In this document: piece after piece, positions 1 to 9,300 of the stretch
Position numbering within the stretch: position 1 is the first letter of the stretch
Layout of the letters: the number at the start of each line of letters is the position of its first letter
DNA from: Alphaproteobacteria bacterium
GTDB taxonomy: Bacteria > Pseudomonadota > Alphaproteobacteria > Bin95
Assembly (NCBI GenBank): GCA_022822125.1
Contig: JAJECF010000037.1
Span: forward strand, 1-64,000
Reading direction: 5' to 3'
DNA: 64,000 nucleotides
Made by a program: the position numbers and the translations under genes
The notes under the pieces: model-generated
The model's input: only the letters and a program-made list of their open reading frames with translations
Told to the model about the DNA's origin: nothing
Database searches by the model: none

Positions 1-521
1 CGCTCGCCTCAAAACCGACCGCAGACACGACCCGCGACCCAATCAGGCCAGCCGCAGCGCCCCAAACGCAACGCAAACCTAAAACCGCATCCAAAATCTC
101 AGCCGCTATTCCTCAGAACCTCAATTCTGCAAGTGCCTCGCCCGGATTATATTGTGTCCCGTGACGCAACACAAGACGAAATGCTGCGTATTCCAACAAC
201 TCCTGCATTCAGAACACCCGGTCATGGCTTCCGCATCCCCATCGGAAATCCTGCAAACATCGCCGTGCCGCTGCCGGAAGAGGGGCCTGCTCCTTGCCTT
301 CAGTCCCCTGGCTTTCATCCCCGGCCGCAGGAGCCGTGAGAAAGAGGTTGTCGACGAAGAGGGGAGGCCGACAGATGCGCGACCCGCCGCCGCACAATTC
401 GAGGGCGGTGTAATTAGGGGCTTGCATGAGGGCCGAAACCGCTGCTTTACTCCGTTTGAGCTTGCAGGGGGCATGGCTCCGGGGGGGCTTGACGCTCGTG
501 AACGGAATGCGGTGTAGAATC
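1..521. other. Stretch with no supported gene
   Basis: Short open frames exist on both strands, but none has a recognisable domain, a convincing ribosome binding site or codon use like the neighbouring genes. Nothing else was identified here apart from the tandem repeat that follows. Confidence 0.5.
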
Positions 522-633
522 GCGCCTCGCGCCTCGCGCCTCGCGCCTCGCGCCTCGCGCCTCGCGCCTCGCGCCTCGCGCCTCGCGCCTCGCGCCTCGC
601 GCCTCGCGCCTCGCGCCTCGCGCCTCGCGCCTC
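522..633. repeat. Perfect 7-bp tandem repeat, 16 copies
   Basis: The unit GCGCCTC is repeated 16 times without a mismatch over 112 bp. It lies about 265 bp upstream of the RTX gene start and outside any supported gene. Perfect heptamer arrays are prone to copy-number change by replication slippage. Because it is upstream of a surface/secreted protein gene, a change in length could alter promoter spacing, but that is inference. Confidence 0.97.
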
Positions 634-898
634 TTCATGCGGGTGCTATAGCCCGCCGGAGCCATCCGGCTTTTCCGGTCGTCGGGACCGGCCACCTCTT
701 TCATCCGATCCGCATTGCCGCGTTCCGACATGACCGGGCTGTCCGGCGGTCGAGCGCGGCGAGGGGTGAGGTCCGCCCGCCTTCCGGGCGCGAGGCCGTC
801 ACCGGGGCTCTCCACCAGACAAGCTGTTCCATGGGCTGCGACAGCTGTGGACACGGGTCGCGGCTTCTTCTTCGAAACCTGAAAACCAGGAGTTAATC

Positions 899-2776
899 AT
901 GGGGAAATCGACAATCTACATCTGGGGTGATGTCGGCGATAACACACTCCGAGGAGGAGCGAGGGCTGAAACCATTCTGGCCGGTGACGGCAATGACACC
1001 GTGTACGGAGGCGGGGGCGATGACATTATCGCCGGCGATGGCGGGATCAGTTATAGCTGGGGCTGGAACCCATCTGGACGCTTCGATGACACGCTTCATG
1101 GCGACGGCGGCAATGACACGCTCTATGGCGGATGGGGTAACGACACGCTCTATGGCGGCGCCGGAAACGATACGCTGTATGGCAGTTACGGAAACGACAA
1201 GCTCTATGGCGGCGACGGTAATGACACGCTCCATGGCGAATGGGGCGACGACACGCTGACCGGTGGCAGCGGTCGTGACCGCTTCGTATTCGGGGTCAGC
1301 GATAAGTATTACAAATACGACGAGTACAAATTCGGCAACGATCGGATTACCGATTTCGAGGCCGGGACGGACAAGGTCGTCTTTACCGGTTTTACGTGGT
1401 ACAATTACCAGACAGCTGCCACCAAGCTGTCATGGACAGATCTGACGATCGCCGATGATTCCAAAGGCAATGCCGTGGTCCGGGTGAACCGGTCTGGCGA
1501 AACAATCACGCTGGAAGGCGTATCCGCGAGCGAACTCGACAGGGACGATTTCCGGTTCGGCAACGAGCGGGAAATTTACGGAACCTCCGGCAGTGACAAC
1601 ATTGCGGGCAACGCAGGCAATGATCACATTTATGGCGGCGCTGGCCACGATGTACTGAAGGGCGGACTGGGCAACGATTGGCTCGATGGCGGTGCTGACC
1701 ACGACAGGCTTGATGGCGGCGCTGGTGACGACACACTTACCGGTGGCGAGGGGGCCGACGATTTCAGGTTTTCGAGCAAGACGTTCGGGAACGACAGGAT
1801 CACGGATTTCAACGTCTTCCGGGATGATCTGGATTTCACAGGCTCCGGCTTGCAGTTCAGTGACATGACAATCGCCGGGAATGACGATGGCGATGCTGTT
1901 CTGACGGTCAGTGAGGGCAACACGATCACCTTCGAGGGGGTGGAGGCATCGAAGATCACGGCGGATCTCTTCCTCGGGGTAGAACTCCACGGCACCGGAG
2001 GGGATGACACACTGACGGGCACGGCTGCCGATGAAATCATTTACGGCGGCGCCGGCGACGACCGGATCAACGGCGCCATGGGCTATGATACCCTGTATGG
2101 CGGCGCTGGCGCCGATACATTCGTCTACGACTCCAAGAAGTTCGCTGGAGACATAATCAAGGACTTCGATGTCAGCGAAGACGCGCTCGATTTCAGGGGG
2201 ACCGGGCTGACTCTCGGCGACCTCAATCTCGTCGTCCAGGCCGGCGATCTGGTTATCACGATGAAGGATACCGGCAGCGAGATCGTTCTGGAAGGCGTCG
2301 GGAATCGACCTGTCGACGTGATTTTCGACGAAATCGAAATCAACGAGCTGTGCATCGGCGACTCACAGAACAATACGATACGCGGCACGGAGGAGAATGA
2401 CTACATCTGCGGCCACGGCGGAAGTGACATCCTGTATGGGCTTGGCGGCAATGACACAATAGAGGGAGGCGTCGGGACCGACCACATTTACGGAGGTGCA
2501 GGTGACGACACACTGACAGGTGGCGCAGATCATGACGTCTTCTTTTACGACAGCCGCTCTTTCGGTCACGACACGATCACCGACTTCGAGCAAAGTGAGG
2601 ATTTCATCCGAATCGATGGTCTTGGAATATCGAACTACAATGACCTCGACGTCGACGACAATGACGAGGGCAATGCGGTAGTCACCATTTCAAACGGGGA
2701 GGGGGAATCGAGCACCATTACGCTGCTGGGTGTGAGCGAATCCGAACTGGGCTCGCTCGACTTTATCTTTAGCTGA
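899..2776 (+). CDS. RTX-type calcium-binding secreted protein
   Basis: This 625-residue protein has blocks of glycine- and aspartate-rich nonapeptides (GGxGxDxLx type) that form Ca2+-binding parallel beta-rolls in type I secreted proteins. Four blocks (roughly residues 20-125, 220-285, 365-405 and 490-545) each lead into a module of about 90-100 residues with an ITDF motif and an ITL-x-GV motif, so the protein is built from four copies of one RTX-plus-linker unit. No catalytic domain or N-terminal signal peptide is visible, as expected for a substrate whose export signal lies at the C-terminus. AGGAG 5 nt before the ATG supports the start. The ABC exporter and adaptor genes follow directly, making this their likely substrate. 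It is probably a surface or matrix protein; its exact role is unknown. Confidence 0.9.
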   Translation: MGKSTIYIWGDVGDNTLRGGARAETILAGDGNDTVYGGGGDDIIAGDGGISYSWGWNPSGRFDDTLHGDGGNDTLYGGWGNDTLYGGAGNDTLYGSYGNDKLYGGDGNDTLHGEWGDDTLTGGSGRDRFVFGVSDKYYKYDEYKFGNDRITDFEAGTDKVVFTGFTWYNYQTAATKLSWTDLTIADDSKGNAVVRVNRSGETITLEGVSASELDRDDFRFGNEREIYGTSGSDNIAGNAGNDHIYGGAGHDVLKGGLGNDWLDGGADHDRLDGGAGDDTLTGGEGADDFRFSSKTFGNDRITDFNVFRDDLDFTGSGLQFSDMTIAGNDDGDAVLTVSEGNTITFEGVEASKITADLFLGVELHGTGGDDTLTGTAADEIIYGGAGDDRINGAMGYDTLYGGAGADTFVYDSKKFAGDIIKDFDVSEDALDFRGTGLTLGDLNLVVQAGDLVITMKDTGSEIVLEGVGNRPVDVIFDEIEINELCIGDSQNNTIRGTEENDYICGHGGSDILYGLGGNDTIEGGVGTDHIYGGAGDDTLTGGADHDVFFYDSRSFGHDTITDFEQSEDFIRIDGLGISNYNDLDVDDNDEGNAVVTISNGEGESSTITLLGVSESELGSLDFIFS

Positions 2777-2798
2777 GGAAATTCAGGTCTTGAACAGG

Positions 2799-2830
2799 GC
2801 CCGCCTGGTGGCTTTTGCCGCCGGGCGGGC
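2799..2830 (+). terminator. Terminator-like hairpin after the RTX gene
   Basis: A stem of about 14 bp (GCCCGCC paired with GGCGGGC, then GGTGGC paired with GCCGCC) closes on a TTTT loop, 22 bp after the RTX stop codon. The T-run after it is weak (TTGTCCT), so it may stabilise the RTX mRNA or partly attenuate readthrough into the exporter genes. The rest of the gap to the exporter gene, up to 3121, shows nothing else. Confidence 0.65.
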
Positions 2831-3121
2831 TTGTCCTGACAGAGCCGCCGCTCAAGAAAAGCTACCGCATTTGTCCAACGAGTTTTCCGAATTGCCCATC
2901 ACAGGCACCGGAACGGCGCAACACGGAACGGGAGAGTCGACTTTCCCGGGGAGCGTTTCCGTTCTGGTATCGATGACTCCGCCAGCCCGCCCGGTTACAG
3001 CATTCGAAGAATCCGGTGCGTGGAGCGGGAGCGATGAGCGCGCGGGCATGAGAGTTCGACCGGGGGAGACCGGTTGCGGCATGGCGGAGAAGCTGTCAGC
3101 GCGGCCGACGCGGCGTATCCG

Positions 3122-4894
3122 ATGATCGACCGCAGCGACCACCGGGAGGAGATCCGCGCCGCGCTCTCGGAGAGCCGGCGCTTTCTTGTGGCGATCGGCC
3201 TGTTCAGCGCTTTCGTCAACCTGCTGATGCTGACCGGTCCGCTGTTCATGTTGCAGCTATACGACCGGGTCCTGACATCGCGCTCCGAGGCGACGCTGGT
3301 GGCGCTGGCAGGGATTACGGCATTCCTGTTTCTGATGCTGGGGCTTCTGGATCATGCCCGCGGGCGTGTCCTTGCTCGGGTCGGGTCGCGATTGCAGAAT
3401 CGGCTCGACGCCCGGGTGATGGGCGCGATCCTGTCCCGTGCGGAACGAGATCCCGGCGATCGGTCGTCGCCGGCAACCGGCCTCAGGGACCTTGAGGCGC
3501 TGCAGGGTTTCGCCTCGGGCCCGGCGCCCTTCGTGTTTTTCGATGTGCCCTGGATGCCTGTCTTTCTGGGCGTCATGTTCGTCTTCCATCCGCTTCTCGG
3601 GATTCTGGCGGTGGTGTCGGGAGTGCTGCTGCTGGCGCTGACCCTGGTCAACCAGTCGCGCACGAAAACACTCTCCGACGAAGCCGTGACGGCCGGGGAA
3701 GAGGCGGCGCATATTGCCAACGAGTTCCGGCGCGGGGCCGAGACGGTGCGGGGCCTCGGCATGCGGGATGCCGCCATCGGGCGCGCCCTGGCGGCGTGGC
3801 GCCGGGCGCTCGACGCCACGATCGCGGCCTCCGATCTCGGCGGCGCGTTCTCGGTGACGACCCGGACGCTGCGGCTCTTCCTGCAATCGATGATGCTGGG
3901 TCTCGGGGCATGGCTGGCGATCCGCGGGGAGGTGACCCCCGGTGTGATGATCGCCGCCTCGATCCTGCTGGGCCGGGCGCTGGCGCCGATCGACCAGGCG
4001 GCAGGACAGTGGCCGCTGTTCCAGCGGGCGCTGCAGGCCAGGCGGTCGCTCTCGAAGCTGCTTTCCGGGCATCCTGCGGAGCCCGAGCCGCTGGCGCTTC
4101 CGGCCGCCGAGGGGGTTCTGGAGGCGAGGGACCTGATGGTGGTTCCTCCGGGGGCGAAGAAGCCCACGGTGTTCAACGTCTCGTTCCGCCTGGAGCCCGG
4201 CAGCGCGATGGGCGTGGCCGGGCCGTCGGGATCGGGCAAGTCGACCCTGGCGCGGGTGCTGGCGGGAGTATGGGAACCGGCCAGCGGTTCGGTGGAGTTG
4301 GACGGGGCCAAGCTGGACCAGTACGGCGATTCCGCGCGCGCATTCCATATCGGCTGGCTTCCGCAGGAGATCGTGCTGTTCCAGGGGACGGTGGCGGAGA
4401 ACATTGCGCGGTTTCGTCCGAACCCGGATGCGGAAGCGGTGGTGCAGGCGGCGCAGCAGGCGGGCGCGCACCGGATGATCCTGGGCCTGCCGGGAGGATA
4501 CGGCTACCGGATGACTCCCGGGGGCGCAACGCTTTCGGGAGGGCAGCGTCAGCGGATCGCGCTGGCTCGGGCGTTCTTCGACGATCCGGCGGTGGTGATC
4601 CTGGATGAGCCGGATGCGCATCTGGACCAGGAGGGCGTGGAGGCGCTGAACCGGGCGCTGCGGGAGCTGAAGGCCCGGGGAGGCGCGGCTGTGGTGGTGG
4701 GTCACCGGCAGAGCGCGTTTGCGGAATGCGACCTTGTGCTGCTGATGAATGGAGGGCGCCTTGCGCCGCCTCGCCGGGAGGCGCTTCCCGGGATCGTGCG
4801 GCGTGTGTCCCCGCCCGAAGGCGAAGCCCGCGGCTCCGGTGGCGATGAAGCGCCCGCGCCGCCGGCCCCGGATGACACGAAGCCGACGCGATGA
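3122..4894 (+). CDS. Type I secretion ABC transporter (permease-ATPase), PrtD family
   Basis: This inner-membrane exporter powers one-step secretion of RTX-type substrates. The N-terminal half is a membrane domain typical of PrtD/AprD exporters (motifs NLLMLTGPLFMLQLYDRVLTS and FFDVPWMPVF) with no peptidase domain. The C-terminal half is an ABC ATPase with Walker A GPSGSGKS, signature LSGGQRQR, Walker B VVILDEP and a switch histidine in VVGHRQS. Length (about 590 aa) fits the family. I chose the ATG at 3122 because it leaves the usual short leader; a TTG at 3074 with a GGGGGAG sequence upstream is an alternative giving 606 aa. Its stop overlaps the adaptor start (ATGA). No TolC-type outer-membrane gene is nearby. 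Confidence 0.93.
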   Translation: MIDRSDHREEIRAALSESRRFLVAIGLFSAFVNLLMLTGPLFMLQLYDRVLTSRSEATLVALAGITAFLFLMLGLLDHARGRVLARVGSRLQNRLDARVMGAILSRAERDPGDRSSPATGLRDLEALQGFASGPAPFVFFDVPWMPVFLGVMFVFHPLLGILAVVSGVLLLALTLVNQSRTKTLSDEAVTAGEEAAHIANEFRRGAETVRGLGMRDAAIGRALAAWRRALDATIAASDLGGAFSVTTRTLRLFLQSMMLGLGAWLAIRGEVTPGVMIAASILLGRALAPIDQAAGQWPLFQRALQARRSLSKLLSGHPAEPEPLALPAAEGVLEARDLMVVPPGAKKPTVFNVSFRLEPGSAMGVAGPSGSGKSTLARVLAGVWEPASGSVELDGAKLDQYGDSARAFHIGWLPQEIVLFQGTVAENIARFRPNPDAEAVVQAAQQAGAHRMILGLPGGYGYRMTPGGATLSGGQRQRIALARAFFDDPAVVILDEPDAHLDQEGVEALNRALRELKARGGAAVVVGHRQSAFAECDLVLLMNGGRLAPPRREALPGIVRRVSPPEGEARGSGGDEAPAPPAPDDTKPTR

Positions 4895-6357
4895 CGGATG
4901 GCGGGGCTCCCATGACCGCTTCCTCCGCAGGGCGTGACCCTCTCCCTGTCGCGGTTGCGGCGGCAGGCCTGCCGGTCGGGTCGGTTCTGCCGACCATGCC
5001 GGAGAGCCCGACCTATTCGCCGCGCCGGGGCCTTCGTCTTGGCATGGTGTCGGTCGTGCTTCTCTGCGGCGGGCTCTTCGGCTGGGGCCTTCTTGCCTCC
5101 ATAGCAGGCGCGATCATCGTTGAGGGGAGAGTGGAGGCGGAGGCCGGCGAACAGGCTGTCGAGCATGTGGACGGCGGGACGGTTGCCGCGATCCTCGTGC
5201 GCGACGGGGACCGCGTGGCGGCCGGCGCGGTTCTGGCGCGGATCGACGGGGGGCTCATGGAAGCGGAGGCGGCGGCGCTGGAGGCCGAACTCCATGATCT
5301 TGTCGCCCGCCGCAACCGGCTCGAAGCGGAAGTTCACGATCTGGAGGCGATCGACTGGGATCCGTTGCTGCGCGAGGCCGGCGACGCTTCGGTGCAGGCT
5401 GTCCTGGATGGCCATCGCCGCCTGTTCGAAGCGCGCCTGGCCTCGCGGGCCGGACTGGTGACGCAACTGCGCGAGCGGATCGGCCAGATCCGTAGGCAGA
5501 TTGCGGGGCTGGAGTCACAATCCCGCGCGCTGGCGCGCCAGAACGTGCTGACGGTGGAGGAACTCGGCGCGAAGCAGGAGCTGTTCGACAAGGGGCTTGG
5601 ACATCTCTCGGACCTTCTCTCGCTGAGGCGCGGCCTTGCGAACCTCGATGGCGAGGCGGGCAAGGTGGAAGCCGAGATTGCCTCGGCGCGGGGACGGATC
5701 GCCGAGATCAGGGCGCAGATCCTGCAGATCCAGGCCCAGCACATGGAGGAGGCGGAGACCGAGGCGCGGCGTGTCCAGGCGCGGGAGAACACGGTTCGCG
5801 AGCGTCTGCGGGGGCTTCGGGAGCGCCTGGGCCGGCTGGAGGTGCGGGCGCCGGTGGCGGGCATCGTGCACGATCTTTCGGTCTCGGCAGTGGGAGAGGT
5901 GCTGCAGCCCGGAGAGCCCGTGGCCAAGGTGGTGCCGGAAGATGGCGGCCTTGCGGTGCGGGCGCGCCTCCTGCCAACGGATGTGGACCAGGTATGGCCG
6001 GGCCAGCAAGCGGTGCTGCGGTTCTCGGCCTTTCAGGCGCGCACGACGCCGGAGTATTCGGGCGAGGTGCGGAGGGTCTCGGCGGACGCGCTCACGGATG
6101 AACGCGGCGGTCTCTCCTGGTACGAGGTCGAGATCGGCGTTGGAGAGCCGGTCTCGCCGGATCCGGACGGCGGATGGTTCGACTGGACAGGAACCGCGAC
6201 GGGCGGCTCCGCCGAAGCGCCGGACCGGGCTGCGTCGCTCGAGTTGTCGCCGGGCATGCCGGTGGAGGCCTATCTGCGAACCGGTGATCGCTCGCCGCTC
6301 AGCTGGATGCTCAAGCCGTTTACGGATTATCTGGCCCGCGCGCTCCGGGAGGACTAG
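4891..6357 (+). CDS. HlyD/PrtE-family type I secretion adaptor
   Basis: This 488-residue periplasmic membrane-fusion protein links the ABC exporter to an outer-membrane channel. It has a cytoplasmic N-terminus, one transmembrane segment near residues 50-72, a biotinyl-lipoyl-like segment (VEHVDGGTVAAILVRDGD), a long alpha-helical hairpin rich in Glu, Arg and Leu (about residues 125-310), then the second lipoyl half (VRAPVAGIVHDLSV) and a beta-barrel domain. Length and order match HlyD/AprE proteins. The start overlaps the ABC gene stop by 4 bp, so the two are translationally coupled. The giant Calx-beta gene begins 3 bp after its stop. Confidence 0.92.
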   Translation: MTDGGAPMTASSAGRDPLPVAVAAAGLPVGSVLPTMPESPTYSPRRGLRLGMVSVVLLCGGLFGWGLLASIAGAIIVEGRVEAEAGEQAVEHVDGGTVAAILVRDGDRVAAGAVLARIDGGLMEAEAAALEAELHDLVARRNRLEAEVHDLEAIDWDPLLREAGDASVQAVLDGHRRLFEARLASRAGLVTQLRERIGQIRRQIAGLESQSRALARQNVLTVEELGAKQELFDKGLGHLSDLLSLRRGLANLDGEAGKVEAEIASARGRIAEIRAQILQIQAQHMEEAETEARRVQARENTVRERLRGLRERLGRLEVRAPVAGIVHDLSVSAVGEVLQPGEPVAKVVPEDGGLAVRARLLPTDVDQVWPGQQAVLRFSAFQARTTPEYSGEVRRVSADALTDERGGLSWYEVEIGVGEPVSPDPDGGWFDWTGTATGGSAEAPDRAASLELSPGMPVEAYLRTGDRSPLSWMLKPFTDYLARALRED

Positions 6358-6359
6358 CG

Positions 6360-9300
6360 GTGGGCCGCGGGCCGGAACGTGGCGCTGCACCCGGTCGCCG
6401 GTTCTCCGGATCGCGGATCGGATTCGATCCGCTGGCACCGATCCGCGTGGCCGCGGCGCTGCTCATGACATGCATGGCCCTCTGGTTCGCGCCAGCGGTT
6501 GGATCCGGCAACACTGCCATCTCGACGCTCGGCCTCTTCAGCCACAACCTCATCAGGTCTTCCGATCCCTCCCTCTGCACGGTTGCTGCGGCCACGCCCA
6601 ACCAGGGTGCGAAGGACATGTATCCCGGTGGTTCGAGGGAATCGCAGACTGCCTGGCTCTTTACCGCCAGTTGTGACACCGGCTCGAACAGTTTCGAGAT
6701 ACATGTTGGCGCCGGTTTCGCCACGCAGCAGCAGGCGATGGCCGAGGCCAAGAGGTTCGGCGAGGCCATCGGCCGATTGCCGAAGGTGCTGCGCGACGGT
6801 CTCAGAGTAATCAAGGTCCATGCCACCTCCATCGGAGCCTGGAGGGCACGCCCTTCCGAGGGGCTGATACTCGCCTACGCGGCCGATCTTCGAATCACCG
6901 CTGTCGGCTCTTCCCCGATCGAGGAACTCCTGGTCCATGAGGCTTCGCATGTTGCCCTGGATCCCCGATACAGGGCCTCAGCCGGATGGCTGGCGGCCCA
7001 GAGGGCCGACGGGGACTTCATCTCGGGATATGCGGCCCAAAACCCCGGTCGCGAGGACCTGGCGGAATCGTTCCTGGCTTATCTGGCCGCAAGATTCCGG
7101 CCGGCGAGGATCCTTCAGAGCACCGAGAGGAGGGTTTTCGAGGTGATGCCGAACAGGGTCGCCTTCTTCGATTCCGTCCTGTCGGCCGCCGACATGCAGC
7201 CGTTTGCCATGGCGTCGCCGCGCATGGCGGGCCTGGTGGTCTATGATACCTCGCTGAACGTCAATGCCGGCTCCGACGTGGCCTATGACATCCGCCTGAT
7301 GTCACCTCCGGGCAGCAATGTCACGGTCACGCCGGCAAGCGGCGACAGTTCGAAGGTCACTGTCAGCGGTCCGGTGACCTTCACGCCCGGCAACTGGCAC
7401 ATTCCCCAAAGGTTGACGGTGACCGGTGTCGGCGAGGGCATGGCCACTGTCTCGCATGCCATCGCGTCGTCAGACAGCAACTACAACGGCCTCATGAACC
7501 TCCCGCCGGTGTCGGTGATGGTGAAGGCCGAAGGCGCGCTTGCCGCCATCAACCTCTCGGTCGAAGAAGCTTCGGCCACTGTCACGGAAGGCGGGACCGC
7601 AAAGATCTTCATCTCCCGGGAAGGCAGCGCCTTGACGGAAGGGCTGACCCTGACCCTGCCGCCACTGGCGGCCAGCGGCAGGGGAGTCACGGTCGACGAT
7701 TTCAAGGCGACTGGTTCAGTCTCCTGGGTCGGAGATCCCTTGCCACAGATACAAGCTATCTACGATGCACGGTCCAATCTGCATGATTTCGAGCTAGTTG
7801 ACGATGAGGAGGACGAACCTGTCGAGACCATGACGGTGGGTTTTGCCGGCCGGGATTTTCCCGACGGCACCCAGCCCGGCAGCACGGTCGCGCTGACGGT
7901 GATCGACAACGACCCGACCCGGGTGATCCTGTCGGGGACGGGCGATGTCATCGAAGGCAGAACCAAGCCTCTCACACTCGCATTGGGGCGGGCGCTGGTG
8001 GCCGGCGAGGTGCTGCCGGTGCCGTTGACCTTCGGTGGGGCGGCGAGCCGGGGCGGCGATTACACCCTGGCCTGCGACGCCGCGACCAATGTGACCTGTT
8101 CCGGGCTCGACAGCGGCAGCGCCACGGTCACCTTCACAGGACCTTCGGCGAAGGCCGTCACGCTGACACTGACGGCGGCTGCGGACAATGCGGACGAGGG
8201 CACGGGCGAGACCGTGCAGATCGGGCTCGGGACCCTGGACGATAACTCCGGCACCGGCCTGGACGGAGGCGCCATCGGCATCGACAGGTTGCCGGAGTTC
8301 CGGATCCTCGAGACCTCCGCGAAACCGACGGTGGCGCTGTCGGTGGACAGGGAAGCGGCAAACGAAGGTCAAACCGTCATCGTGACGGCGACCCTTTCCG
8401 GGACGATCGGGCAGGATGTGACGGTTCCACTGACGGCGTCCGATGTCGATGCCGATGAATCCGATTACACGCTGCTGGCGAACAGTATCACCATCCCGGC
8501 CGGGGAGGTCGAGGGCACGGTTCAACTCGCCCTGGCTGACGATGCGGTCGACGAGCCTCCCGAGACCCTGACCCTGACGCTCGGCGCCTTGCCGTCTGCG
8601 GTGGAAAGGGGAACGGCGGCTTCCTCGAAGACCGACATCCGTATTCTCGACAACGATCCGACCACCGTCACCCTGTCGGGGAGCTTTGCCGATATCAATG
8701 AAGGCGATACGAAGGACATCACCATTTCCCTCGGCCGGGCGCTTGTGGACGGGGAAATGCTGACAGCAAGCCTGACCAAGCAAAACAGCGGCGGCGCCAA
8801 GTTCGGCAGCAACAAGGACTTCACCCTGGCTTGCGAATCTCCGGCGCCGACCGGCATTGCCTGTCCTGCCAGTATAGACAAGTTCAGCAATAGCCAGCCC
8901 CTGAAGATTACGTTCGAGGGCCCGTCCGATCGTTCCGTCACACTGACCCTCACCGCTCTCACCGATTCCGACAACAGCGCCGATCCACTCGATCTGGGCC
9001 TCGGCCCCCTGGACAGGCATTCCGGTGCGGGTCTTGGCGGCGGCGCCAGGGATGTCGACCGTCTGGAAGAGTTTGACATTCAGGAAGCGGGCACCGCCGC
9101 CAGCAAGACAGCGGCTCTTTCCATCCGCTTGAGCGATCCGCTCAGGGGATCAGGGAAGGATCGGGCCTGGCTGACGGAGGGTGAAATGGCGACCCTGATC
9201 ATCACCCTCTCGACGGCGCACGATGCGGATGTCGCCTTCACCTTCATAAGCACGTCCAGTGGCGGATCGAACGATGTTTCCGGGTCGGACTACACGATCA

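Noticed and set aside
426..896. Open frames running through the heptamer array
   Set aside because: A 7-bp unit repeated 16 times gives a cycling low-complexity peptide, and no ribosome binding site or conserved domain supports translation.
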